From: a virus
Strand: one strand, 5' to 3'
DNA: 23,824 nt
Virus record (IMG/VR): IMGVR_UViG_3300000116_000228
Span: 1 to 23,824 of that record
The notes under the pieces: model-generated
What the model was told of the DNA's origin: nothing
Database searches by the model: none
The model's input: the letters and a program-made list of their open reading frames with translations, nothing else
Program-made: the position numbers and the translations under genes
Shown here: positions 15,122 through 21,722 of the stretch, in pieces
Layout: the number at the start of each line of letters is the position of its first letter
Position numbering within the stretch: the stretch's first letter is position 1

Positions 15122-15499
15122 ATGGCAATAATTTATACACACAATACGTCTGGTGCAATAAGACGTTTAAAAAGAAGAAGACCCACTAAAGAATATATGA
15201 TTGCTTTAGCAAAGCATATCAAGTATTTAAAAAAACTAGGTCTAAAAGTGAATGATAAAGGTAGAATTGTAATGAAACAAAACCCAAAATATACAACTGT
15301 TACATATAACGAGATTTCAAAAGACAGTACGAAAAGACTAGACGCAGAATACTGGATTAATAAAAAATTTTCAGGTGGTACAAAACCTGTAAATAACTGG
15401 CGACTTGAAGAAAGTAAAAATTTTACTATCGCTCCTGCCTACAACAAAGGTGCTTATCAAGTAATTACTAAATCTAATGTGAAAGACATAGGTAAGTAG
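15122..15499 (+). CDS. Basic hypothetical protein
   Basis: 125 residues starting MAIIYTHNTSGAIRRLKRRRPTK. The N terminus is very basic, the middle carries KYLKKLGLKVNDKGRIVM, and the C-terminal half is Asn/Lys-rich with aromatic residues (EYWINKKF, NNWRLEESKNF). A nucleic-acid-binding role is plausible from charge alone. I have a weak recollection of short phage proteins beginning MxxIYSNNTSG.I.R, supporting the start at 15122 despite no ribosome binding site. Its promoter is immediately upstream, and a hairpin with T-rich tail follows the stop. Confidence 0.7.
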   Translation: MAIIYTHNTSGAIRRLKRRRPTKEYMIALAKHIKYLKKLGLKVNDKGRIVMKQNPKYTTVTYNEISKDSTKRLDAEYWINKKFSGGTKPVNNWRLEESKNFTIAPAYNKGAYQVITKSNVKDIGK

Positions 15500-15516
15500 T
15501 GCGACATCCTGTCACA
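15500..15516 (+). terminator. Imperfect hairpin with T-rich tail
   Basis: TGCGACA (15500-15506), loop TCC, TGTCACA (15510-15516): six of seven pairs, followed by TTTACTTTTC. It directly follows the stop of the basic protein gene. The arm sequence resembles the dyad at 13488-13503 (GTGCGAYAT shared), so it could be a weak terminator or a repeated protein-binding site. Confidence 0.35.
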
Positions 15517-15583
15517 TTTACTTTTCTATTAAAGCATGATAGAGTTAACAATATATTATTAACAAAAACGAGGAGACTATAAT

Positions 15584-15910
15584 ATGACTACAAAAACTAT
15601 ACAACAAAAAGTTAAAGAGAACGATTTATCTATGCAAGGTATTTTGAAAGAGTTTAACTCTTACGATAACCCTTTAGACAAAGCTAAATTTCTTAGAGAA
15701 ATGGGTGGGTTAAATTTACCCTATGATGTGAATTGGGAGAGACTTGCTCAAGGATATGACGGCACGAAACCTTTTCCTGTCATTAAGAAAGTTGATGAAG
15801 ATGAAGGTGATGAAGATATCCTTTCTGATAGAGTTTCAATGGACTCAGTTGGTCATGCAGAAGCACACGGTGATCCTTTAACTAAAAGGGAATTGGATGC
15901 GTTACTTTAG
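15584..15910 (+). CDS. Hypothetical acidic protein
   Basis: 108 residues starting MTTKTIQQKVKENDL. N-terminal two thirds look folded (helices plus LNLPYDVNWERLAQGYDG); residues about 70-82 are an acidic run (KKVDEDEGDEDIL), and the end is KRELDALL. Strong GAGGAG site before the ATG in the shared ACTATAATATG context. No family recognised. A TATATT at 15552 could be a -10, but no convincing -35 is visible. Its last 14 bases overlap the lipoprotein gene. Confidence 0.7.
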   Translation: MTTKTIQQKVKENDLSMQGILKEFNSYDNPLDKAKFLREMGGLNLPYDVNWERLAQGYDGTKPFPVIKKVDEDEGDEDILSDRVSMDSVGHAEAHGDPLTKRELDALL

Positions 15911-16247
15911 TATCGCAATAATATTGACAATGTTAACTGGTTGTGGAAGTATGAATGATAGAACTGTCCACGCCAGTTTATTTGTTGACCATTTAAATAA
16001 TATGCCTATTGGTAAAACTAATTATTTTATGTGGCACAATAGTGCCACAGGTAATCAAGGTAATGTTAAGATTGTGAATAGTTATGTACATAAGTCAGGT
16101 GCTAAATGTGTTGATTATCAATCTACAGTTAATATACAAGATAGCTGGCCAATGAATTTTCCTGGTAGTTTAGATAGAAGTACAGAATTTGGTAAGGCAT
16201 GTCAAATGCCTGATGGCAGATGGAGAATAATAGAGAGGGTAATGTAA
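15897..16247 (+). CDS. Lipoprotein resembling the 17-kDa surface antigen family
   Basis: 116 residues. Type II signal peptide MRYFSIAIILTMLTGC with lipobox LTGC (Cys16), so an envelope lipoprotein. The C-terminal half matches the pattern of the alphaproteobacterial 17-kDa surface antigen domain (17kDa_Anti_2, COG4520): GAKCVDYQSTV (Cys71) aligns with the C-R-E-Y/F-x-x-T-V strand, and GKACQMPDGRWRII (Cys102) aligns with the A-C-R-Q-P-D-G-S-W closing motif. The two cysteines probably pair. The usual glycine-zipper segment is absent, so it is a shortened version. Good site (AAGGG) before the ATG; TAATG overlap with the next gene. May alter the host surface, for example in superinfection exclusion. 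Confidence 0.75.
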   Translation: MRYFSIAIILTMLTGCGSMNDRTVHASLFVDHLNNMPIGKTNYFMWHNSATGNQGNVKIVNSYVHKSGAKCVDYQSTVNIQDSWPMNFPGSLDRSTEFGKACQMPDGRWRIIERVM

Positions 16248-16450
16248 TGACAAAAGAATATAGTTCACATGATTGGAGAAAGAATACAGATGGTGCTATT
16301 GTTGAAGATGGTGATTATAGTATGAAAGTAAATGACAGTAGAGTTATCTTTATTAATCCACACACATTAAAAGAAGAAACAATTGATGTGTCCAGATTGA
16401 TTAGAGTATTTGTAAACAATCAAACACAGATGAGGAAAAGTATAAAATGA
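16247..16450 (+). CDS. Small hypothetical protein
   Basis: 67 residues starting MTKEYSSHDWRKNTDG. The ATG at 16247 overlaps the lipoprotein stop (TAATG) and is served by GAGAGGG; an earlier in-frame ATG at 16220 is inside the lipoprotein gene and unlikely. Beta-prone, soluble (YSMKVNDSRVIFINPHT), with a basic C terminus. No recognised family. Ends in ATGA with a tiny membrane protein gene. Confidence 0.7.
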   Translation: MTKEYSSHDWRKNTDGAIVEDGDYSMKVNDSRVIFINPHTLKEETIDVSRLIRVFVNNQTQMRKSIK

Positions 16451-16572
16451 ATATGTTTTATGGTATAATTGTTTCATTGGCGATACTATTAGTACCTGTT
16501 GGTATGATGTATTCAATGAATAAAGAAAAACCAAAAGAGAAGAAACCAATTTATAATGATGATACTGTATGA
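16447..16572 (+). CDS. Tiny single-pass membrane protein
   Basis: 41 residues. Hydrophobic helix at about 4-22 (FYGIIVSLAILLVPVGMMY), then a Lys/Glu/Pro-rich cytoplasmic-type tail (KEKPKEKKPIYNDDTV). Start overlaps the preceding stop (ATGA) and has a GAGG site 10-13 bases upstream; its stop overlaps the next ATG (ATGA). The unbroken chain of overlapping starts makes it convincing despite its size. Function unknown. Confidence 0.65.
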   Translation: MNMFYGIIVSLAILLVPVGMMYSMNKEKPKEKKPIYNDDTV

Positions 16573-16895
16573 GACAACCAAACTTTAATGTAATGTTTTT
16601 TATTGTATTGATATTAGCAATATTAATCTGGTCAGGTGCAATAGCAAATGACGAGACACCTAAATTCACAAAGAGTAATTGTGTTATAGAAGTTATCTAT
16701 GATGAAAACATGGAGAACGAAGTCAGTAGAAAAATGATATGTAGAGACGGTGTTATAGGTCCTACTTACTGGCAACTATTCGCTCAATTTTATTACGGAC
16801 AGGATAATGTGCCTGCCTACTGTAGAAAAGTTGAAGGCGGTTTAATACCTGATACGGTATGTTTAACAAATGAAGGCACGTGGGAGAAACAATGA
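16569..16895 (+). CDS. Exported or membrane-anchored Cys-containing protein
   Basis: 108 residues. N-terminal hydrophobic stretch (FNVMFFIVLILAILIWSGAIA, about 6-26) is a signal peptide or anchor, followed by a small extracytoplasmic domain with four cysteines (CVIEV, MICRDG, AYCRKV, DTVCLT) that could form two disulfides. Coupled by ATGA at both ends. I do not recognise the fold. Its position among lipoproteins and membrane proteins suggests an envelope role. Confidence 0.7.
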   Translation: MRQPNFNVMFFIVLILAILIWSGAIANDETPKFTKSNCVIEVIYDENMENEVSRKMICRDGVIGPTYWQLFAQFYYGQDNVPAYCRKVEGGLIPDTVCLTNEGTWEKQ

Positions 16896-17008
16896 AGTTA
16901 ATCTTTGGTATGATAATAGGTGGTATAATAGTATATCACAATCCAGATATTGGGTTTGATATATACCACAATTCAATAGAGTATATAAGAGAGGTGATAA
17001 GAAAATGA
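16892..17008 (+). CDS. Tiny membrane-associated protein
   Basis: 38 residues: a short glycine-containing hydrophobic start (MKLIFGMIIGGIIVY) followed by an amphipathic, Tyr/His/Asn-rich tail (HNPDIGFDIYHNSIEYI). GGGAG site upstream and ATGA overlaps on both sides. Function unknown; I have a faint recollection of similar very short ORFs in marine phage genomes. Confidence 0.6.
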   Translation: MKLIFGMIIGGIIVYHNPDIGFDIYHNSIEYIREVIRK

Positions 17009-17598
17009 ATAAAATAATAATAATGATTTTACTAGGTCTATTAGTTACAGGTTGTGCTAAGACAGTAAAAATTGAACATGAAGGACAGACCAAGTCTGGT
17101 ATGTTAGAAGAAGTACCTAAATGGTTCGTAGAAAAAGAAGGTAAGAAAGGTCTCTTTAATAAAAAAGACAAGTTTTATCTTTATGGTGTAGGTGTGGCAA
17201 CAAGTCCAGATTTACAACTTGCAATGGACAAAGCAACAATGGTAGCGAAAGCTGACTTAGCAGATGTAATGCATGGTGAAATGAATAAGAATGCTAATGT
17301 GTTTATACAAGAACTAGGACAAGAAGGTTCTAAAATTATAAACTCTAAAGCAGAGTCCACAATTGTAAACATAATTAAACAAACTAAAGTACAAGGTTAT
17401 GAACAATGGCAGATTGCTGTATCTATAACCGGAGACAATGAGTATAGAGTTTACATGGGTTTACAGTTACCGTTAGGTGAGTTAAACAAGTTAGCGGAAC
17501 TGGTAAAAGCAGAAGCTAAAAAAGATATAAATATGGCAGAAGCTAATATTAAAGCGAATGACGCTATAGAAAGTTTAACAGAAATAGCAACGGAGTAA
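17005..17598 (+). CDS. LPP20-like lipoprotein
   Basis: 197 residues. Signal peptide MNKIIIMILLGLLVTGC with lipobox VTGC (Cys17). The mature part resembles the LPP20 family: P38-x-W40 (VPKWF), then FYLYGVGVATSPD at about 58-69 followed by an alanine-rich helix (LAMDKATMVAKADLA), a helical middle with KAESTIVNIIKQTKV, and a beta strand YRVYMGLQLP. The C-terminal about 40 residues are an Ala/Lys/Glu-rich helix. LPP20 proteins are outer-membrane or periplasmic lipoproteins of poorly known role. AGAGAGGTGA site before the ATG. Last member of the envelope gene run. Confidence 0.75.
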   Translation: MNKIIIMILLGLLVTGCAKTVKIEHEGQTKSGMLEEVPKWFVEKEGKKGLFNKKDKFYLYGVGVATSPDLQLAMDKATMVAKADLADVMHGEMNKNANVFIQELGQEGSKIINSKAESTIVNIIKQTKVQGYEQWQIAVSITGDNEYRVYMGLQLPLGELNKLAELVKAEAKKDINMAEANIKANDAIESLTEIATE

Positions 17599-17601
17599 AT
17601 A

Positions 17602-17862
17602 ATGTATAAAGTATTTTCAAAAGATAATTGTGTCTATTGCACAAAGGCAAAGTCCTTACTCAATAGTATAAATTTACCTTTTGAGGAACATAAACTGTCG
17701 CCTACTTTTACACCAGATAAAATGTTTGAAATGATAGGCAAACAAGTACGGTCTATGCCTCAAATTATGAAAGATGATGAGTTGATTGGTGGTTATACTG
17801 ATTTGCGAGAACATCTAATAAATGAAGGTAAAATCAATTTTCAAGGTGAAACCAAGGAATAA
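17602..17862 (+). CDS. grx: Glutaredoxin
   Basis: 86 residues, normal for a phage glutaredoxin. The redox site is Cys10-Val-Tyr-Cys13 (NCVYCTKAK), the cis-Pro loop is RSMPQI (Pro53), and GGYTDL (63-68) is the glutathione-contacting GG[YF]xDL motif. It accepts electrons from glutathione and probably reduces the C-terminal cysteines of NrdA, linking it to the reductase genes at the start of the window although about 14 kb away. GGAG site upstream in GGAGTAAATAATG. The 50-bp gap after it holds only the next gene's ribosome binding region. Confidence 0.94.
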   Translation: MYKVFSKDNCVYCTKAKSLLNSINLPFEEHKLSPTFTPDKMFEMIGKQVRSMPQIMKDDELIGGYTDLREHLINEGKINFQGETKE

Positions 17863-17912
17863 AGATTGGTGTACCAACCCAGGACGGACAAAATCAAAGA
17901 GAGTGATACTAG

Positions 17913-18374
17913 ATGACAGCGAAAATTTTATCGTTTCCAGAAGGAAAACATATACCTAATCTGACCAGAGAACAGAGAAAACCTGTAGAAGAAAAGATAG
18001 CGGAAGAACAAACAAAGAAATACGCTAATGCAGTTGCTGATGATATGGTCATTGGAATGTTGTCACAGTTACAACAAGAGGGTATGAACATTGGTTTACG
18101 AGATCCAAAGTTAAGTAATAAAACTTTCTTAGATTTAGGTATCTTTATGGAGGCATTAAAAGGTTTATTGTATAGAGAACTAAATTTAGAACACCCTTTC
18201 CATGAGATAACTGATAATCTTATGTTTAAACAGAAAGATGAAAAATCAGGTAGGACATTTTCAGTAATTGATTATGAAGGCAAAAGAATTTGTGACAAAA
18301 ATGATGAAGACGAAATTGAATTTGAAGGAGAAAATTTAGATGATACTGATAGACTACAGCCAGATAGCGATTAG
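17913..18374 (+). CDS. Hypothetical protein upstream of RNase H
   Basis: 153 residues starting MTAKILSFPEGKHIPNLTREQ. N-terminal charged helix (KPVEEKIAEEQTKKYANAVAD), a central helical region (GMLSQLQQEGMNIG, FLDLGIFMEALKGLLYREL) and a very acidic C terminus (DKNDEDEIEFEGENLDDTD). Soluble. Its placement before the FEN nuclease and partial resemblance to unnamed marine T4-like phage proteins suggest a replication-associated accessory, but I cannot name it. Overlaps the nuclease gene by 35 bp. Confidence 0.7.
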   Translation: MTAKILSFPEGKHIPNLTREQRKPVEEKIAEEQTKKYANAVADDMVIGMLSQLQQEGMNIGLRDPKLSNKTFLDLGIFMEALKGLLYRELNLEHPFHEITDNLMFKQKDEKSGRTFSVIDYEGKRICDKNDEDEIEFEGENLDDTDRLQPDSD

Positions 18375-19227
18375 TAATATCGCTGTACAATTGGCAATGA
18401 GTAAAGACAAGATGACCTTGTCTATACCAATTGTAAGACATATGATACTAAACTCTATTAGAGGATTAGTACACAGATTTAAACAAGACTATCCAGGTGA
18501 TGTTGTCATTGCAGTTGACGGACCGGCACCTTGGCGTAGAGATATATTTCCACACTACAAAGCAAAACGAAGGGAAGGGCGAGACGAATCCAAAACTGAT
18601 TGGGAAAGTGTATTTGGTTTAATACACATAATCAAAGAAGAAATACGAGACAACTTCCATTATAAAGTTGTACAATTAGATAATGTTGAAGCAGATGATA
18701 TTATTGCTGTACTATGTAAAAAAGAACAGACAGGTGTAAACATTGCTAAAAACGAAAAGATTTTAATTATATCAGGTGACAAAGACTTTCAACAACTTCA
18801 AAAGTATCCAAATGTATCACAGTATGCACCTATACAAAAGAAGATGATAGAAACACAAAATCCACAAGAGTATATCTTTGAGCATATAATGAGAGGTGAT
18901 ACCTCTGATGGCATACCTAACTTTTTGTCACCAGATGATACCTTTGTAAATAAGATTAAACAAAAACCTATACAAAAGAAAAAATTATCATATTGGATTG
19001 ACACTTTAATGAAAGGTGAGGATCCTAAGACTTTCTGTAATGAATATCACTATAGAAACTACCAAAGAAACCAAAGACTAATTGACTTTGACTATATTCC
19101 AGACGATATGGAAGAAGACATATATAATACATACAAAAACATTAAGGTACAATCTAAACAAAAGATATTACCTTATTTAATTAATAACGATTTGAAAGAA
19201 TTGATTGGCAAAATAGAGGAGTTTTAA
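18340..19227 (+). CDS. rnh: T4 RNase H-type 5'-3' nuclease (FEN/PIN-like)
   Basis: 295 residues, close to T4 RNase H (305). It removes RNA primers and adjacent DNA from lagging-strand fragments. Acidic metal-binding residues are in place: Asp5 (LIDYSQ), Asp60 (AVDGPAPWRRD), Glu117/Asp119/Asp120 (NVEADDIIAVL), Asp147/Asp149 (SGDKDFQQL) and Asp187/Asp190 in RGDTSDGIPN, the helix-hairpin entry. The bridge region FPHYKAKRRE (about 70-79) fits the FEN family. Start 18340 has GGAG about 8-11 bases upstream. The C-terminal about 90 residues are helical and may contact gp32-type SSB or the clamp, as in T4 (family knowledge). Confidence 0.93.
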   Translation: MILIDYSQIAISNIAVQLAMSKDKMTLSIPIVRHMILNSIRGLVHRFKQDYPGDVVIAVDGPAPWRRDIFPHYKAKRREGRDESKTDWESVFGLIHIIKEEIRDNFHYKVVQLDNVEADDIIAVLCKKEQTGVNIAKNEKILIISGDKDFQQLQKYPNVSQYAPIQKKMIETQNPQEYIFEHIMRGDTSDGIPNFLSPDDTFVNKIKQKPIQKKKLSYWIDTLMKGEDPKTFCNEYHYRNYQRNQRLIDFDYIPDDMEEDIYNTYKNIKVQSKQKILPYLINNDLKELIGKIEEF

Positions 19228-19228
19228 A

Positions 19229-19690
19229 ATGGCTGAACCAATGTATCAATTATCATTCCATGAAATATTAACAAAAGTTAATAATGCGAAAGATAAAAAG
19301 AAAAAAATAGAAGTGTTACAAAAGTATGACACTAAAGAATTACGAATGTTAATGAAGTTAGCATTTGATACCAAACTAATATGGAAGTTACCAGAAGATA
19401 ACCCACCGTATAAAGCAAACGAAGCACCACTAGGTACTGAGGGACATATATGGTTAAAGGCAGAGGTAAGAAAACTGTTTCATTTCTTAGAAGGTGGTAA
19501 CCCACAACTAAAACAATTGAAAAGAGAAGCTATGTTTATAGAAACACTTGAAGCATTAAGTGAAGAAGAAGCAAAGTTACTTTTACAAATCAAAGATAGA
19601 GAACTAAACAAAATTTACAAAGGTTTGACGGAGAATTTAGTAAAAGAAGCGTTCAATTGGGACGACAATTTTATGAGAATTAATAAGTAA
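19229..19690 (+). CDS. DUF6433-like conserved phage protein
   Basis: 153 residues. Pattern remembered from T4-like marine phages: an N-terminal LSFHEILTKVNNAKDKKKKIEVL, then LRMLMKLAFDTKLIWKLP, PPYKANEAPLGTEG, KLFHFLEGGNPQLKQLKRE, and the closing EAFNWDDNFMR. All-helical, cytoplasmic. It has no known function but is a conserved neighbour of replication or clamp-related genes. GAGGAG upstream of the ATG at 19229; MYQLSF at 19241 is an alternative start. Family number is from memory. Confidence 0.8.
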   Translation: MAEPMYQLSFHEILTKVNNAKDKKKKIEVLQKYDTKELRMLMKLAFDTKLIWKLPEDNPPYKANEAPLGTEGHIWLKAEVRKLFHFLEGGNPQLKQLKREAMFIETLEALSEEEAKLLLQIKDRELNKIYKGLTENLVKEAFNWDDNFMRINK

Positions 19691-19691
19691 C

Positions 19692-20291
19692 ATGGAAATA
19701 TATTCCTTGTATGCAAGACCATTGGCTGTTACACAGATAAAGGAACATATACCAAAAGTTGAAGTCATACAAAATTGTACCAGTTGGAGTAATTACGATA
19801 ACCTTGGTGAATACTCTAATGATAAAAAAATATTATCAAAGTTTCCTGAATTACAAAAAGTAATTACAGAAAAGGTACAAGAGTATAACGACCATGTAAT
19901 GACTTATACTGACAATGAGGTTCAGTTAATAAGTTCCTGGGCAACAAAGTATCAACCTGGTTATCAAGGCAACTTACATAACCATGACAATACAATGTAC
20001 TCAGTTGTATTCTATCCTGTATCTGGTGGATCCAATATTACATTTATTGATTATAATAATAAGTGGCAATGGTATGTACGACCAAAAAAAATTAATCATT
20101 TTAATCAACAAAGACTTACCATAACTCCTGAGGCAGGAATGTTAGTTATATTTCCTGGATTTGCTCATCATAAGGTTGATGTAAATGCAGATAATCAAAG
20201 TAGATATTCTATTGTGGCAAACTATACTATCACAGGACCTGTAGGATATGACGATACTAGCTGGCATAATACAGGACATGCGACAGAATAG
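19692..20291 (+). CDS. Phage 2OG-Fe(II) oxygenase
   Basis: 199 residues with the layout of the small phage oxygenase family PF13759. NLHNHDNTMYSVVFYP (His96, His98, Asp99) provides the proximal iron ligands, IFPGFAHHKVDVN (His159/His160) the distal histidine, and SRYSIVANY (Arg171) the 2-oxoglutarate salt bridge. It differs in sequence from the oxygenase at 12834 and sits in a different gene context (after the RNase H block), so the two are probably not a recent duplication. Members in cyanophages are common, with unknown substrates. Start ATG at 19692 follows the preceding stop by one base. Confidence 0.85.
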   Translation: MEIYSLYARPLAVTQIKEHIPKVEVIQNCTSWSNYDNLGEYSNDKKILSKFPELQKVITEKVQEYNDHVMTYTDNEVQLISSWATKYQPGYQGNLHNHDNTMYSVVFYPVSGGSNITFIDYNNKWQWYVRPKKINHFNQQRLTITPEAGMLVIFPGFAHHKVDVNADNQSRYSIVANYTITGPVGYDDTSWHNTGHATE

Positions 20292-20322
20292 CACACTTTT
20301 ATTTCATAAACCGTTGATTTAT

Positions 20323-20345
20323 AAAGGTTTTATTATACCTTTTTT
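20323..20345 (+). terminator. Short stem-loop with T run
   Basis: AAAGGT (20323-20328), 8-nt loop, ACCTTT (20337-20342) then TTT. Weak and AT-rich but placed between the oxygenase stop and the next promoter, whose -35 begins 3 bases later. A compact terminator/promoter junction. Confidence 0.45.
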
Positions 20346-20347
20346 AC

Positions 20348-20376
20348 TTGACTTTTGCTTGTTTTTAGTGTATATT
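20348..20376 (+). promoter_or_regulatory. Sigma70-type promoter
   Basis: TTGACT (20348-20353), 17-bp spacer, TATATT (20371-20376); transcription start expected near 20383, giving a leader of about 29 nt with a GAAAGG ribosome binding site. Nearly the same core as the promoter at 13561, suggesting one regulatory class. Confidence 0.8.
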
Positions 20377-20411
20377 ATAAGTATATTAACAAGAAAACGA
20401 AAGGTTATATT

Positions 20412-20642
20412 ATGAGTAAAGTTAAAAACATGGCGTGGGACAACGCTGAAGAACAATCTGATAAGATTATTAACAACTATTGTATTGGTGCTATTGACGA
20501 AGCAACTGCTACAAAACAATTGAAAGATGTTGACAACCTATCATTGTGTGGTATTGATGAGGACAATGTAGATGAAGTCCTTGATATTGCAAAAAAAGAA
20601 TATGGTGCTAAATTATTATATAAAAACGAATATCTTAGATAA
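20412..20642 (+). CDS. Small acidic hypothetical protein
   Basis: 76 residues from ATG 20412 (MSKVKNMAWDNAEEQSDKI). The frame stays open upstream across the promoter, but only this ATG has a ribosome binding site (GAAAGG) and lies downstream of the predicted transcript start. Helical, with acidic patches (GIDEDNVDEVLDIAKKEYGAK) and two Cys. Soluble. No family recognised. First gene of a new transcription unit that leads into SprT-like protease and the Bax-like hydrolase. Confidence 0.75.
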   Translation: MSKVKNMAWDNAEEQSDKIINNYCIGAIDEATATKQLKDVDNLSLCGIDEDNVDEVLDIAKKEYGAKLLYKNEYLR

Positions 20643-20645
20643 TAT

Positions 20646-21080
20646 ATGGCAAGAAAAAAGATAGATAGATTAGCAGAAAACTTTAACAAAAAGTTTCCAT
20701 ATTATCCTACACTTACAGACGCTGAGCTGTGGTTTGATATACTAAATAATATTATCTTTAAAAGAAAACTACCGTCTTTTGATAGTATATCTATTAGAAG
20801 ATTAAGAGGTGCTGTTGGTCAAGTAGTATTTAATGACCAATCAGAAAAGCGAAAAAAGAAACCTAGAGAATGTCATTTAGAATTACATTATAAAATGAAA
20901 TCCTTTGACACTTTTTTACAAGTGTTAGGACATGAAATGGTACATCTATGGCAATATTATGCGTTAGAAGATAACAGTTGTAACCACAACATTGATTTCT
21001 ACAAATGGCGTAGAACGTTTGGTGCAAATGGTATTAAACTAACACTTACTATTGACAATGATACAACTAATATTGACTAA
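20646..21080 (+). CDS. SprT-like zinc metalloprotease
   Basis: 144 residues. The active-site helix is LGHEMVHLWQYY with His96-Glu97-x2-His100 (HExxH), and HNIDFYKWRRTF (His114) supplies the likely third zinc ligand, as in SprT/Spartan domains. The N-terminal part (LWFDILNNIIFKRKLPSFD) matches the usual lead-in. Spartan-type proteins degrade DNA-crosslinked proteins; phage versions are common in T4-like marine phages but their targets are unknown. No C-terminal zinc ribbon is present, so this is the bare protease domain. No clear ribosome binding site precedes the ATG at 20646. Confidence 0.85.
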   Translation: MARKKIDRLAENFNKKFPYYPTLTDAELWFDILNNIIFKRKLPSFDSISIRRLRGAVGQVVFNDQSEKRKKKPRECHLELHYKMKSFDTFLQVLGHEMVHLWQYYALEDNSCNHNIDFYKWRRTFGANGIKLTLTIDNDTTNID

Positions 21081-21089
21081 GGAGGTCTT

Positions 21090-21722
21090 ATGAAAATATT
21101 TTCAACTATATTATTACTAATTGCTGGTGTGTTTATGTGGAACGCAGTAGCAAAAGAACAACCATGTACAGATGATGGTTGCAAAGAATTTACTGAACAA
21201 GTAGAACTAATCACATACCAGGAGATAGAAGATTTTCCTAATGTTTTACCTGTTATCAATACAGATACAAAATCTCAATTTGTTTATACACTATCAAAAT
21301 GTATAGATAAAATTTATGAGACAACAGATATTTCAAAACAAATACCAAAAGAACTAATCATTGCTCAAGCGGCATTAGAGACAGGTTGGGGTAAAAGTAG
21401 ATTTGCCAACGAAGGTAATAATCTATTTGGTATTAGAACTTTCAACAAAGATAGTAAATGGTTATTACCAATTACATGGGACCAAACAAAATGGATTGGT
21501 TGGGGTGTTAAAGTTTATGAAACTAGATGTAATAGTGTAAAGGACTATGTAAGGATCCTTAACGAAGTATTTGCTTATGAAGAATTTAGAGAAGCAAGAA
21601 GCAACGGTGCAAATGTATACCAACTTGCTGATACTCTAACGAAGTATGCGACAAAAAAGAACTATACATCACTAATTAAACAAGTTATTAAACATAATAT
21701 AGTAGGTGTCTATGAACTCTAA
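21090..21722 (+). CDS. Exported Bax-like glucosaminidase domain protein (GH73-type)
   Basis: 210 residues. Signal peptide or signal anchor MKIFSTILLLIAGVFMWNAVA (cleavage probably about residue 21), then a Cys-containing linker, then a peptidoglycan hydrolase core: IPKELIIAQAALETGWGKS with catalytic Glu97, EGNNLFGIRTF, and WIGWGVKVYETRCNSVKDYV, the usual order in Bax/FlgJ-type N-acetylglucosaminidases. It would cleave glycan strands in the periplasm. Strong AAGGAGG site before the ATG. The signal peptide implies export by the host Sec system, so it could act without a holin. A separate GH108-type endolysin starts at 23547. Confidence 0.88.
   Translation: MKIFSTILLLIAGVFMWNAVAKEQPCTDDGCKEFTEQVELITYQEIEDFPNVLPVINTDTKSQFVYTLSKCIDKIYETTDISKQIPKELIIAQAALETGWGKSRFANEGNNLFGIRTFNKDSKWLLPITWDQTKWIGWGVKVYETRCNSVKDYVRILNEVFAYEEFREARSNGANVYQLADTLTKYATKKNYTSLIKQVIKHNIVGVYEL

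Noticed and set aside
15529-15557. Promoter upstream of the gene at 15584 using TATATT at 15552
   Set aside because: The -10 is plausible, but the -35 at correct spacing reads TTAAAG, too far from consensus to claim.
17863-17912. TTGGT-GT-ACCAA dyad after glutaredoxin
   Set aside because: Loop of two bases is too short for an RNA hairpin and there is no T tract; probably chance in a 50-bp gap.
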